Below, piece by piece: positions 8,097 to 15,901 of a stretch of 27,831 nt of DNA (position 1 is the first letter of the stretch; every line of letters starts with the position of its first letter). A program made the translations under genes and the position numbers. This DNA comes from Hyphomicrobiales bacterium (GTDB taxonomy: Bacteria; Pseudomonadota; Alphaproteobacteria; Rhizobiales; Beijerinckiaceae). The stretch is taken from positions 1 to 27,831 of the forward strand of contig CANCAR010000008.1 of NCBI GenBank assembly GCA_947374125.1. Direction: 5' to 3'. The notes under the pieces are model-generated. The model made no database searches and was not told where the DNA came from. It was given only the letters and a program-made list of their open reading frames with translations.

Positions 8097-8584
8097 GTCG
8101 TCTGCTTATCGGCCTGAGCGTCGATAAAGATAACGGGAACGGAAAAACCGTTACGCGCAATTCGTGCGAGTTCGGCGTCGGCTGTTAACAATGCCGACCC
8201 AAGCTTTTGAGCATGGGCAATATAGAGACAATCATAAATGTTGAAAGGTACCCGCGATGACCCGATAGGTCGGGAAATCTCATTCGCGCGAAGCGAGATA
8301 GATCTCGCTGAACCAATCAATTCAATATCAAGGGGGACAAAATGAAACCGCCTTATCAGAATGGAATGAGCGTTTTCCAGCGCGGTTAATTCAATAAGAG
8401 ACTTTCTAAATTTCTTGGCGAGCGTGTGATGCACTTCGAGCAACATATGGATGGGTGCCAAAAGCAAATGTTCAACGGCAACGAGGCCACCAACTACTTT
8501 TGGAAGATAGCTTCTTGCCTCAGTGCTCCCCGGCTCATCGACGATGAATTTAATGGCAACCGAAGCATCAATCGTCAGTTTCAT
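8093..8584 (-). CDS. PIN-domain toxin, VapC/FitB type
   Basis: This 163-residue PIN-domain protein is probably a ribonuclease toxin. Acidic active-site residues are visible: the first D in MKLTIDASVAIKF, E in LLEVHHTLAKK, D in NIYDCLYIAHAQK and D in LLTADAELARIA. It is encoded just after a ribbon-helix-helix-like antitoxin and overlaps its end by 17 bases, the usual antitoxin-first arrangement. The start at 8584 is chosen because GAGAG lies six bases upstream; an ATG at 8590 in the same frame would add two residues. The stop overlaps that of hom on the opposite strand. The lower GC suggests insertion into the hom-glpX interval. Confidence 0.88.
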   Translation of the reverse strand: MKLTIDASVAIKFIVDEPGSTEARSYLPKVVGGLVAVEHLLLAPIHMLLEVHHTLAKKFRKSLIELTALENAHSILIRRFHFVPLDIELIGSARSISLRANEISRPIGSSRVPFNIYDCLYIAHAQKLGSALLTADAELARIARNGFSVPVIFIDAQADKQTT

Positions 8585-8822
8585 CACCATCTCTCAAGGC
8601 TCGCAAAATAACCGTCGAGTCCTCATCGCTCTTCGGAAACTGTTTTCGAAGCTCGTCGAGATCGGCAAGCCATTGATGAAATTCCTCATCGGTCGACTGC
8701 TGAGCCTCGCGCTCAATTGCTTCGCGTACAAGGCCTTCTACTGACTTTCTGCGGTCACGCGCTATTAGGCGCAACCGCTCCATCGCATGATCATCAATTT
8801 TCCGGACGAGAATTTGCGCCAT
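8568..8822 (-). CDS. FitA/VapB-like ribbon-helix-helix antitoxin
   Basis: This 84-residue protein begins MAQILVRKIDDHAMERLRLI, the beta strand plus helix of FitA-like ribbon-helix-helix antitoxins, followed by RDRRKSVEGLVREAIEREA, the second helix. The acidic, probably flexible C-terminal half (STDEEFHQWLADLDELRKQF) would wrap around the PIN toxin. The ATG at 8822 has a perfect GGAGG five bases upstream, so it is preferred to a start four codons earlier. Such antitoxins repress their own promoter with the toxin as co-repressor; a matching inverted repeat lies just upstream at 8845-8857. The gene faces away from glpX. Confidence 0.87.
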   Translation of the reverse strand: MAQILVRKIDDHAMERLRLIARDRRKSVEGLVREAIEREAQQSTDEEFHQWLADLDELRKQFPKSDEDSTVILRALRDGDETDD

Positions 8823-8844
8823 CGCAACCTCCAAACAAACTTGC

Positions 8845-8857
8845 TATCATTTTGATA
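8845..8857. promoter_or_regulatory. Candidate operator of the toxin-antitoxin pair
   Basis: TATCA and TGATA form a perfect inverted repeat with a three-base spacer, overlapping a second palindrome TGATATCA (8853-8860). It sits 22 bases upstream of the antitoxin start, in an AT-rich strip that also resembles a -10 region. Ribbon-helix-helix antitoxins usually bind such sites. It could also influence the divergent glpX promoter. The assignment is inferred from position and symmetry. Confidence 0.45.
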
Positions 8858-8942
8858 TCACATCCCCCTACCAAAATCCAGCTGGCAAATTGGCCCGACC
8901 CGTGTATAGCCGTATCAAAAGTAACGCCTTAAGGTTTTCATC

Positions 8943-9947
8943 ATGGCCGCTGATACAGACATTCACGTCCACCCCAAAGAGGTCATTGAGCGCGTCCTAT
9001 CGATGGAATTGGTACGCGTCACCGAACGCGCCGCCGTATCGGCCGCCCGTCTCAGAGGTCGGGGCGATGAGAAGGGCGCCGATCAGGCCGCCGTGGATGC
9101 CATGCGCCGCGAACTCAACAAATTGCCCATCTCCGGCACCATTGTCATCGGTGAAGGGGAGCGCGATGAGGCACCCATGCTGTTCATCGGCGAAAAAGTC
9201 GGCAACGGCTCTGGCCCTAAGGTCGATATTGCGGTTGATCCTCTGGAAGGCACCACGCTCTGCGCCAAAGACATGCCCGGAGCAATCGCCGTGATGGCGA
9301 TGGCACCCGCAGGCTCGCTCCTTTACGCGCCGGATGTCTATATGGATAAAATTGCCATTGGCCCGGGTTACGCCAAAGGCGTGGTCGATCTCGATGCGAC
9401 CCCCGCCGACAATATCCACGCATTAGCCAAAGCCAAAGGCGTCAAGCCGAACGACATCAATGTCTTGATCCTTGACCGGCCCCGCCACGCAAGTCTCATC
9501 GAGTCGGTTCGCAGTACGGGCGCTTCCATCCGCCTGATCACCGATGGCGATGTCGCGGGCGTGATTTTTACCGCCATGCAATCCGTCACGGGCATTGACC
9601 TCTATCTCGGCAGCGGCGGCGCACCCGAAGGCGTGCTGGCAGCCGCTGCGCTGCGCTGCGTCGGCGGCCAAATGCAAGGCCGATTAATCCTCGACACCCA
9701 AGCCAAGATCGACCGCGCGCGGGGCATGGGCATCATCGACCCGATACGCAAATATGACATGGAAGAATTAGCCTCCGACGACGTGATCGTTTCCGCCACG
9801 GGAGTCACCGACGGGGCCCTCATGCACGGTGTGAGGTTTAACCGCGAAGTCATTGAAACAGAAACGATTGTGTATCGTTCAATCACCGGCACCGTGCGGC
9901 GGATTCACGGCGAGCATCGGGAGTTAGGGAAGTTTCGGTTGGATTGA
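8943..9947 (+). CDS. glpX: Class II fructose-1,6-bisphosphatase
   Basis: GlpX hydrolyses fructose 1,6-bisphosphate to fructose 6-phosphate in gluconeogenesis and, where present, the Calvin cycle. The 334-residue product has the class II length. The metal-binding motif of Li-sensitive phosphatases is clear: GEGERDEAPMLFIGE near 70, then DIAVDPLEGTTLCAKDMPGA near 97-115. The C-terminal VSATGVTDGALMHGVRF block is also typical. The ATG at 8943 follows AAGG at about 12 bases; no better start exists. In many Alphaproteobacteria this gene lies between hom and recJ. Here a toxin-antitoxin pair has come between it and hom, and a heptamer-repeat hairpin begins nine bases after the stop in place of recJ. 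Confidence 0.96.
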   Translation: MAADTDIHVHPKEVIERVLSMELVRVTERAAVSAARLRGRGDEKGADQAAVDAMRRELNKLPISGTIVIGEGERDEAPMLFIGEKVGNGSGPKVDIAVDPLEGTTLCAKDMPGAIAVMAMAPAGSLLYAPDVYMDKIAIGPGYAKGVVDLDATPADNIHALAKAKGVKPNDINVLILDRPRHASLIESVRSTGASIRLITDGDVAGVIFTAMQSVTGIDLYLGSGGAPEGVLAAAALRCVGGQMQGRLILDTQAKIDRARGMGIIDPIRKYDMEELASDDVIVSATGVTDGALMHGVRFNREVIETETIVYRSITGTVRRIHGEHRELGKFRLD

Positions 9948-9955
9948 TAATTAAA

Positions 9956-10059
9956 GCGAGTAGCGAGTAGCGAGTAGCGAGTAGCGAGTAGCGAGTAGTT
10001 TTGATGCTTGGCGTCAACGTCAAGCACCCCCTATTCGCCACTCACCATTCGCTATTCGC
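9956..10059. repeat. Heptamer-repeat hairpin B (six perfect GCGAGTA units plus inverted arm)
   Basis: Six identical GCGAGTA units stand in tandem at 9956-9997. The opposing arm (10031-10059) carries GCGAATA, GCGAATG and GAGTG-like units in inverted orientation. Between the arms, 10006-10025 forms its own small stem, GCTTGGCGT against ACGTCAAGC with one G-T wobble. It fills the space between the convergent ends of glpX and argC, where it could work as a bidirectional terminator. It shares units with the element at 120-196. Exact unit identity suggests recent expansion by slippage. Confidence 0.88.
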
Positions 10060-10061
10060 TT

Positions 10062-10994
10062 CTAAGCTACCCCCAACATTAACTTCAAATTCTGCACCGC
10101 GGCACCCGAAGCGCCTTTACCCAAATTATCGAGCTTAGCCACCAACACCGCCTGCCGCGCGCTTTCATTCGCATAAACCCGCAATTCCAGCATATCCGTA
10201 GTGTTCAGCGACTCCGCTTCGAGCCTACCAGCCGTCACAGTCGCATCATCCATCGGCACGACACGCACAAGCTCGCATCCCTGATAGCGATCAACCAGCG
10301 CCGCATGCAAATCCGACGCCTTCGGCTTCCCATCCAGCTGATCCAAATGCAGCGGCACGCTCACCAGCATACCCTGCCGGAAATTGCCGACCGAAGGCAC
10401 AAAAATCGGGCGTTGTTCGAGGTTGGAATAGGTCTGCAATTCCGGCACATGCTTGTGCGCGAGGCCTAATCCATAAACCTCGAAATGCGGGGCAGTGCCC
10501 GCCTCATACGCCTCAATCATGGATTTTCCGCCGCCGGAATAACCCGAAACCGCATTCACCGTGATCGGATAATCAACCAGAATAAATCCCGCATCGACCA
10601 ACGGCCTAATCAGCGCAATGCCCCCCGTTGGATAGCATCCGGGATTAGCCACAAAATGCGCCCCCTCAATCATATCCCGCTGGGTCGGGTGTAATTCGGC
10701 AAAGCCATACACCCAGCCCGGCGCGATCCTATGCGCGGTAGAGGCATCGAGAATGCGTGGCGCATTCGCTCCCAGTTCCTTCGCAAGAGCTACCGCCTCA
10801 ACCGCTGCATCATCCGGCAAACACAGCACCACAGCATCGACTTCGGCCATCATGGCCTGTCGGGCTTTCGGATCTTTGCGTAAAGCAGGATCGATGCTGC
10901 GCACCTCAATGCCATCCACATGGGCAAGACGCTCAGCAATCCCTAAGCCGGTTGTGCCTGCTTCGCCGTCGATAAAGACCGTTGCCTTGCCCAT
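10062..10994 (-). CDS. argC: N-acetyl-gamma-glutamyl-phosphate reductase, type 2
   Basis: ArgC catalyses the NADPH-dependent reduction of N-acetylglutamyl phosphate in arginine synthesis. At 310 residues it is the shorter type 2 form. The nucleotide-binding segment is FIDGEAGTTGLGIAERL (residues 7-23), the catalytic cysteine is C120 in ANPGCYPTGG, and VNAVSGYSGGGKSMIE follows as usual. The ATG at 10994 has AAAGGAA upstream. It begins 23 bases after the aldehyde dehydrogenase stop on the same strand, so the two are probably co-transcribed. This is not the rplM-rpsI-argC setting seen in many Alphaproteobacteria. The gene ends in the heptamer-repeat hairpin. Confidence 0.96.
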   Translation of the reverse strand: MGKATVFIDGEAGTTGLGIAERLAHVDGIEVRSIDPALRKDPKARQAMMAEVDAVVLCLPDDAAVEAVALAKELGANAPRILDASTAHRIAPGWVYGFAELHPTQRDMIEGAHFVANPGCYPTGGIALIRPLVDAGFILVDYPITVNAVSGYSGGGKSMIEAYEAGTAPHFEVYGLGLAHKHVPELQTYSNLEQRPIFVPSVGNFRQGMLVSVPLHLDQLDGKPKASDLHAALVDRYQGCELVRVVPMDDATVTAGRLEAESLNTTDMLELRVYANESARQAVLVAKLDNLGKGASGAAVQNLKLMLGVA

Positions 10995-11017
10995 GGGGAG
11001 ACTTCCTTTGCTAAAAC

Positions 11018-12442
11018 TCAGTTATACCCAATCAGACATTTCGTTTCGAGGTAGTCATGCAGGCCAAAGGCCCCATATTCGCGGCCATTACCCGATTGCT
11101 TATAGCCCCCAAACGCCGAATACGGGTCAAACGCGGGATAATTGATCTGTACCGCGCCCACCCGCAACCGCCGCGCAATCCGCCTTGCGCGCTCGATATC
11201 GGCAGATTGCACATAACCCGCCAGCCCGTATTCCGTATCATTGGCTATACGAACCGCCTCATCCTCGTCTTTATAGCCGATGATCACCATCGTCATGCCA
11301 AAGATTTCAAGATTGGCAATCCGCATCGAGGGCGTCACATTCCCAAAAATCGTTGGCCGGGCAAAATAGCCCCGGTTTAAGCCTTCCGGCAGACCAAGCC
11401 CACCGGTCACAAGCGTTGCCCCATCCTCGATACCGGTCTTAATCAAGCCCTGCACCTTTTCCCAATGCGCTTTCGAGATCAAAGGCCCGAGCGTTGTCTT
11501 AGGGTCATTCGGATCACCCACCACATAGGATTCGGCCGCCTTCTTTGCAATCGCCATCGCATCGGCCATACGCGAATGCGGCACCAGCATCCGTTGCGGG
11601 CTATCGCAGCTCTCGCCGGAATTGAGGTAGCAACCAGCGACCCCATTGGTAACAGCTGCTTCAAAATCGACATCCTCGAGCAGAATATTGGCCGAGTTGC
11701 CGCCCAGCTCCTGCGCCACGCGCTTCACCGTGTCTGCAGCCGCTTTCGCCACCGCAATGCCGCCACGCGTTGAACCCGTGAACGAGACCATATCAATCCC
11801 CGGATGCGCCGCAATTGCCGCACCAACCGTCGGCCCATCGCCTTGCACGAGATTAAACACACCCTTCGGCACACCCGCTTCGTGCATAATCTCGGCCCAT
11901 ACAACGCCTGAGAGTGGAGCAATCTCGGATGGCTTCAGCACCATTGTGCATCCAGCGGCCAATGCAGGCGCGACTTTGCAGACAATCTGATTGATTGGCC
12001 AATTCCAAGGCGTGATCATGCCGACAACGCCAATCGCCTCATGCACGATCATTGTCGTGCCTTGCAGCCGCTCGAATTCGTAGGATTTCAGCACGTCGAT
12101 GGTGGATTCCAAATGCGCCGTGCCAGAGCCCGCTTGCCAAGCCAGCGCGAATTCCCTAGGCGCGCCCATCTCAAGCGTCATCGCATCGGCAACATCCTGC
12201 TCGCGGCGTTTGTAGACGTCCAAAACCCGTGACAACAGGGCTAACCGTTCCTCACGTGTGGTTTGCGAAAAGCTCTCAAAAGCCTTGCGCGCTGCAACAA
12301 CGGCGCGATCCACGTCAGACGCCGAGCCAAGCGAGATACGCGCACACACTTCCTCATTGGAAGGATTGATCACGTCAAACGGCTGAAGAGCAACCGGATC
12401 GATCCAAGTGCCGTCGATGTAGAATGTGAAATGATCCTTCAT
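11018..12442 (-). CDS. NAD(P)-dependent aldehyde dehydrogenase family protein
   Basis: This 474-residue enzyme of the aldehyde dehydrogenase superfamily oxidises an aldehyde to a carboxylic acid. The cofactor and catalytic landmarks are present: TPWNWP with N147, KPSE near 170-173, FTGSTRGG at 221-228, general base E245 in QELGG, and nucleophile C279 in NSGESCDSPQRM. The C-terminal FGGYKQSGNGREYG block is also typical. The motif around the cysteine (GESC) differs slightly from the common GQxC. Its ATG overlaps the stop of the potassium channel gene by four bases, and argC follows closely. The substrate cannot be assigned; neither neighbour indicates one. Confidence 0.93.
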   Translation of the reverse strand: MKDHFTFYIDGTWIDPVALQPFDVINPSNEEVCARISLGSASDVDRAVVAARKAFESFSQTTREERLALLSRVLDVYKRREQDVADAMTLEMGAPREFALAWQAGSGTAHLESTIDVLKSYEFERLQGTTMIVHEAIGVVGMITPWNWPINQIVCKVAPALAAGCTMVLKPSEIAPLSGVVWAEIMHEAGVPKGVFNLVQGDGPTVGAAIAAHPGIDMVSFTGSTRGGIAVAKAAADTVKRVAQELGGNSANILLEDVDFEAAVTNGVAGCYLNSGESCDSPQRMLVPHSRMADAMAIAKKAAESYVVGDPNDPKTTLGPLISKAHWEKVQGLIKTGIEDGATLVTGGLGLPEGLNRGYFARPTIFGNVTPSMRIANLEIFGMTMVIIGYKDEDEAVRIANDTEYGLAGYVQSADIERARRIARRLRVGAVQINYPAFDPYSAFGGYKQSGNGREYGAFGLHDYLETKCLIGYN

Positions 12443-13332
12443 TTGGGCTTCTCCGTCGTCAAAAACTGTTCAGGTTCTGCATCATGGAAACGATCATAAT
12501 TAAGCGTAGGATCCCCGTCCGGATCCGACTCTAAAATGTCGGCGTAACGATGATCCCACTTAATATCGTGCATATTATACCAATGCCGAGCGCGCACCTC
12601 TTGCGCCATATTTTCATCATAGCCCGCAATCGTCAGGATGAGCGTTGATATGGCCGCATCTTTTCCATCGCGGAATTGGTAGAGCGGCGAGTGCTCGTCG
12701 ATCACATGAAAGATCGTCCAAGACAGTATAAAGACGGGATTTTCAACCCGCTCCAGCTTCAACTCGACAAAGCGGCGAAAGCTTTGCCCCTCAACGGATC
12801 GCCCATCCTTCAAAACCCAAAGCCGGGCAGACGCATCGCTCACCGTATTATGGCGTTCATTGGCAACTCGGATCATCAGCGTCGGCTTGCCATTAAAGGA
12901 TGATACAACCGGATGTTTGGCAAACATGAACCGGGCGCGGGCGCGGGCAAAGCGCGTAAACATCAATCCCGTCGTTACCGCTACAAACAAAAGCCCGAAA
13001 AAATTCTCGATACTGGCAATGAAATGACCATAATACGTCATCGGATGCATGTCGCCAAAGCCAACGGTTGATAAAGCCTCGACGCTGAAGAAAAACAGCA
13101 TCAGCAAATTGCCATCTTCCGTATTGGCAATCACATTGCCGCCCGCCCAATACAGCAAAGCGAACAGGAAATTTGTGGAGGCAAAAACCAAGGCAACCAC
13201 CACAAAAAAGCGGGGCCAGGAAATCGCCAGACTCGTGTGATAGAGATCTGCAAAAGTGGAAGCACGCCCGCCACGGATGGTGAATTGCCGGGTTCCTACG
13301 CTGACTTTGCGAACCCCATTGCGCTTAACCAT
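12439..13332 (-). CDS. Kir-type (KirBac) inward-rectifier potassium channel
   Basis: This 297-residue protein has the layout of prokaryotic inward-rectifier K+ channels. A short amphipathic N-terminus carries LYHTSLAISWPRF (slide helix). It is followed by membrane segment one (about 41-63), the pore with selectivity filter TVGFGD (89-94), membrane segment two (about 103-126) and a C-terminal cytoplasmic immunoglobulin-like domain of about 165 residues. The ATG at 13332 is preceded by GGAGAG. A perfect inverted repeat just upstream may regulate it. The last four bases overlap the aldehyde dehydrogenase start, giving an operon channel-dehydrogenase-argC. The link between K+ flux and these enzymes is not obvious. 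Confidence 0.92.
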   Translation of the reverse strand: MVKRNGVRKVSVGTRQFTIRGGRASTFADLYHTSLAISWPRFFVVVALVFASTNFLFALLYWAGGNVIANTEDGNLLMLFFFSVEALSTVGFGDMHPMTYYGHFIASIENFFGLLFVAVTTGLMFTRFARARARFMFAKHPVVSSFNGKPTLMIRVANERHNTVSDASARLWVLKDGRSVEGQSFRRFVELKLERVENPVFILSWTIFHVIDEHSPLYQFRDGKDAAISTLILTIAGYDENMAQEVRARHWYNMHDIKWDHRYADILESDPDGDPTLNYDRFHDAEPEQFLTTEKPK

Positions 13333-13346
13333 GCCTTGCTCTCCTT

Positions 13347-13363
13347 TATGACGTTAGGTCATA
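13347..13363. promoter_or_regulatory. Candidate operator in the channel / ATP-grasp divergent region
   Basis: TATGAC and GTCATA form a perfect 6-base inverted repeat with a five-base spacer. It lies 15-31 bases upstream of the K+ channel start, close to its Shine-Dalgarno, and overlaps a CTATAT that could be a -10 on the minus strand. A dimeric regulator bound here would block the leftward operon and could affect the rightward Anbu operon. No regulator gene is adjacent. Confidence 0.35.
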
Positions 13364-13474
13364 TAGCTGTTCCAACGGCAAAAAAGGAGACTGGCCCAGC
13401 ATTATTCCATCTTCTGGCTTGGCTTTTGCTCCTGACCTGCCAAAGTAGGCTTTCTAGGCTCTCATCTGGATGAC

Positions 13475-14938
13475 ATGATGAATATTCAGGCAAATGCTGT
13501 AGAAACGGGCACTAAACCTAACCCCCCAGCCTTTTTCGACGAGATGCGGTCCTCCGATGGGTCGATCCGACCAGCCTATCAGAAAATCGCCGAATGGATG
13601 AACCGGCAGTCGCGCGGCGGCATGGCCCGCAAGCAGGAAGAGGCCGAAGCGATTTTTCGACGCTTAGGGATTACGTTTGCCGTCTATGGTGACACGGCAT
13701 CGAATGAGCGACTTATTCCCTTCGATCTCATCCCGCGCGTGATTGCGGCTCAGGAATGGCGTTTCCTGGAGCGCGGTATCGAGCAGCGCGTCCGCGCACT
13801 CAATCTTTTCCTCTATGATATCTACCACCGCCAAGAGATCATTCGTGCGGGCCGAATCCCCGCCGATCTCATCATCGGTAATGAGGCCTTTTTGCCGCAA
13901 ATGATGGGATTTGATCCGCCCGGCAAGGTCTATTCCCACATTGTCGGCACCGATATTGTCCGCACCGGCGAGAATGCCTTCTTTGTGCTGGAAGACAACC
14001 TCCGCACCCCTTCGGGCGTCTCCTATATGCTGGAAGACCGGGAGGCGATGATGCATCTCTTCCCCGAGCTTTTCGCAGCCCATCGCGTTGCCCCGGTCGA
14101 ACGCTACCCCGAAATGCTGCGCCAGACGCTCGAAAGCGTGCCGCCGCCAGCGTGTAAGGGCGATCCGACGATTGCCGTTTTAACGCCCGGCATTTTCAAT
14201 TCGGCCTATTTCGAACACTCCTTCTTAGCCGACCAAATGGGCGTCGAATTGGTGCAAGGCTCGGACCTCTTTATCGAAGACGGCGCGCTCTACATGCGCA
14301 CGGTGACGGGCAAAGAGCGCATCGACGTCCTCTATCGCCGCGTCGATGATTCCTTCCTCGATCCTTTAGCGTTCCGCTCCGACTCGACATTGGGCGTCCC
14401 CGGCCTGTTTGACCTTTACCGCGCGGGTGGTGTGACGATTGTTAACGCACCCGGCACCGGCATTGCGGATGATAAAGCGGTCTATGCCTATGTCCCCGAC
14501 ACCATCGAATTCTACACCGGCGAAAAGCCAATCCTGTCGAATGTGCCCACTTGGCGGTGCTCTATTCCGGATGAATGCGGGCATGTCATCGATAATTTAC
14601 ACGAACTCGTGGTCAAGGAGGTTCACGGCTCGGGCGGCTACGGCATGTTGATCGGCCCACACGCGACCAAAGCGCAACGCACCGAGTTTGAGAAAAAGAT
14701 CAAAGCCAAGCCGTCGAATTACATCGCGCAACCAACGCTTAATCTATCAACTTGCCCGTCCAATGTCGGCGCAGGTTCGGCCCCGCGCCACGTCGATTTA
14801 CGGCCTTTCGTGCTGATCGGCGATAAAATCCGCATCACACCGGGTGGTCTTACCCGGGTGGCGCTGAAAAAAGGCTCTTTGGTCGTCAATTCCAGCCAAG
14901 GCGGCGGCACCAAAGACACTTGGGTTTTGGAGGACTGA
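13475..14938 (+). CDS. Circularly permuted ATP-grasp protein of the Anbu operon (COG2308 family)
   Basis: This 487-residue protein belongs to the permuted ATP-grasp family (DUF404/DUF407) that accompanies the Anbu peptidase. These are predicted to be peptide- or amine-ligating enzymes. Conserved blocks include FDEMRSSDGSIRPAY near the N-terminus, a central GFDPPGKVYSHIVGTDIVR and VLEDNLRTPSGVSYMLEDR, and the later VVKEVHGSGGYGMLIGP and RHVDLRPFVL segments that should carry nucleotide and metal ligands. Two adjacent ATG codons (13475, 13478) could both be used. The alpha-E gene starts two bases after its stop, so translation is likely coupled. Its role in making a substrate or tag for the Anbu peptidase is a literature hypothesis, not shown here. 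Confidence 0.92.
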   Translation: MMNIQANAVETGTKPNPPAFFDEMRSSDGSIRPAYQKIAEWMNRQSRGGMARKQEEAEAIFRRLGITFAVYGDTASNERLIPFDLIPRVIAAQEWRFLERGIEQRVRALNLFLYDIYHRQEIIRAGRIPADLIIGNEAFLPQMMGFDPPGKVYSHIVGTDIVRTGENAFFVLEDNLRTPSGVSYMLEDREAMMHLFPELFAAHRVAPVERYPEMLRQTLESVPPPACKGDPTIAVLTPGIFNSAYFEHSFLADQMGVELVQGSDLFIEDGALYMRTVTGKERIDVLYRRVDDSFLDPLAFRSDSTLGVPGLFDLYRAGGVTIVNAPGTGIADDKAVYAYVPDTIEFYTGEKPILSNVPTWRCSIPDECGHVIDNLHELVVKEVHGSGGYGMLIGPHATKAQRTEFEKKIKAKPSNYIAQPTLNLSTCPSNVGAGSAPRHVDLRPFVLIGDKIRITPGGLTRVALKKGSLVVNSSQGGGTKDTWVLED

Positions 14939-14940
14939 CG

Positions 14941-15885
14941 ATGCTCGGACGCACCGCTGCAAGCCTCTATTGGATGTCGCGCTATATTGAGCGCGCCGAA
15001 AACATCGCGCGCCTCACGGAAGTTGGCTATCGCATCTCGCTGACCCCCGATACTGGCTTCGGACACCGCGAGGATTGGAAATCGACCCTTGTGGCCGCTG
15101 GGGGCTATGATGACTATATGCGTCGTCACTCCGAGATTAAGCCGGAAAAAGTAAAGCATTTTTTGCTGTTTGACGGCGACAACCCCTCCTCGGTTCGCTC
15201 ATGCTTGGAAACCGCCCGCAACAATGCCCGCGCGGTCCGTACCGCTCTCACGCGTGAAATGTGGGAGGCGTTAAATTCAACCTATATCGATTTTGCCTCC
15301 GTCAAATCCGCCGATCTTGGCTCCGGCAAACTGCCGGAATTTCTCGATTGGGTACGCCAGCGTTCGGCACTCTTCCGCGGCTCCATGCTCGGCACTTTGT
15401 TGCGCGACGAGGGCTTCCATTTCAGCCAGTTGGGAGCCTTTATCGAGCGCGCCGACAACACTGCCCGCATTCTGGACGTTAAATATTACGTGCTCTTGCC
15501 CACAAACGAGGCGGTTGGTGGCGACATCGATGCCTTTCAATGGGAAACCATATTGCGGTCGGTTTCCGCCCATCGTTCGTATCGACACGTCTACAAAGAC
15601 CGCTATCGCCCACAAAACGTCGCCGATTTTCTGATTTTACGGCCAGAAATGCCTCGTTCCTTCTGCTTTTGTTACGGGTGGATCGAGCGATCACTGGAGA
15701 GCCTCTCCGAGGTGGTGGGCAAGCCAACGCCAAGCCTCACCGAGGCGCATGCCATCTTAAAGGATCTCAAAACCGGAAATATGGATGCGATTTTCCAATC
15801 GGGCTTACACGAATTCCTGACCGAGTTCTTGAAGCGTAACAATCTCGTTTCCGCCCATATTGCGGACGATTTCCATTTCAATTGA
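14941..15885 (+). CDS. Alpha-E domain protein (DUF403, COG2307) of the Anbu operon
   Basis: This 314-residue, mostly alpha-helical protein opens MLGRTAASLYWMSRYIERAE, the diagnostic start of the alpha-E family, with a second family block GAFIERADNTARILDVKYY near residues 163-181. The family has no established reaction; it occurs with the ATP-grasp and transglutaminase-like genes and may be a helper or second half of the ligase. GGAGG lies seven bases before the ATG at 14941, overlapping the end of the ATP-grasp gene, so this start is preferred over an upstream TTG. The transglutaminase-like gene follows after 16 bases. Confidence 0.92.
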   Translation: MLGRTAASLYWMSRYIERAENIARLTEVGYRISLTPDTGFGHREDWKSTLVAAGGYDDYMRRHSEIKPEKVKHFLLFDGDNPSSVRSCLETARNNARAVRTALTREMWEALNSTYIDFASVKSADLGSGKLPEFLDWVRQRSALFRGSMLGTLLRDEGFHFSQLGAFIERADNTARILDVKYYVLLPTNEAVGGDIDAFQWETILRSVSAHRSYRHVYKDRYRPQNVADFLILRPEMPRSFCFCYGWIERSLESLSEVVGKPTPSLTEAHAILKDLKTGNMDAIFQSGLHEFLTEFLKRNNLVSAHIADDFHFN

Positions 15886-15901
15886 GTGAGCGTCCAGCGT
15901 C

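Noticed and set aside
9956..10059. CRISPR-like array
   Set aside because: The units are seven bases long and tandem, with no spacers between them and no cas genes nearby.
13237..13473. Small rightward frame ending just before the ATP-grasp gene
   Set aside because: Its first half is antisense to the K+ channel gene and its product has no family features; the tight ending looks accidental.
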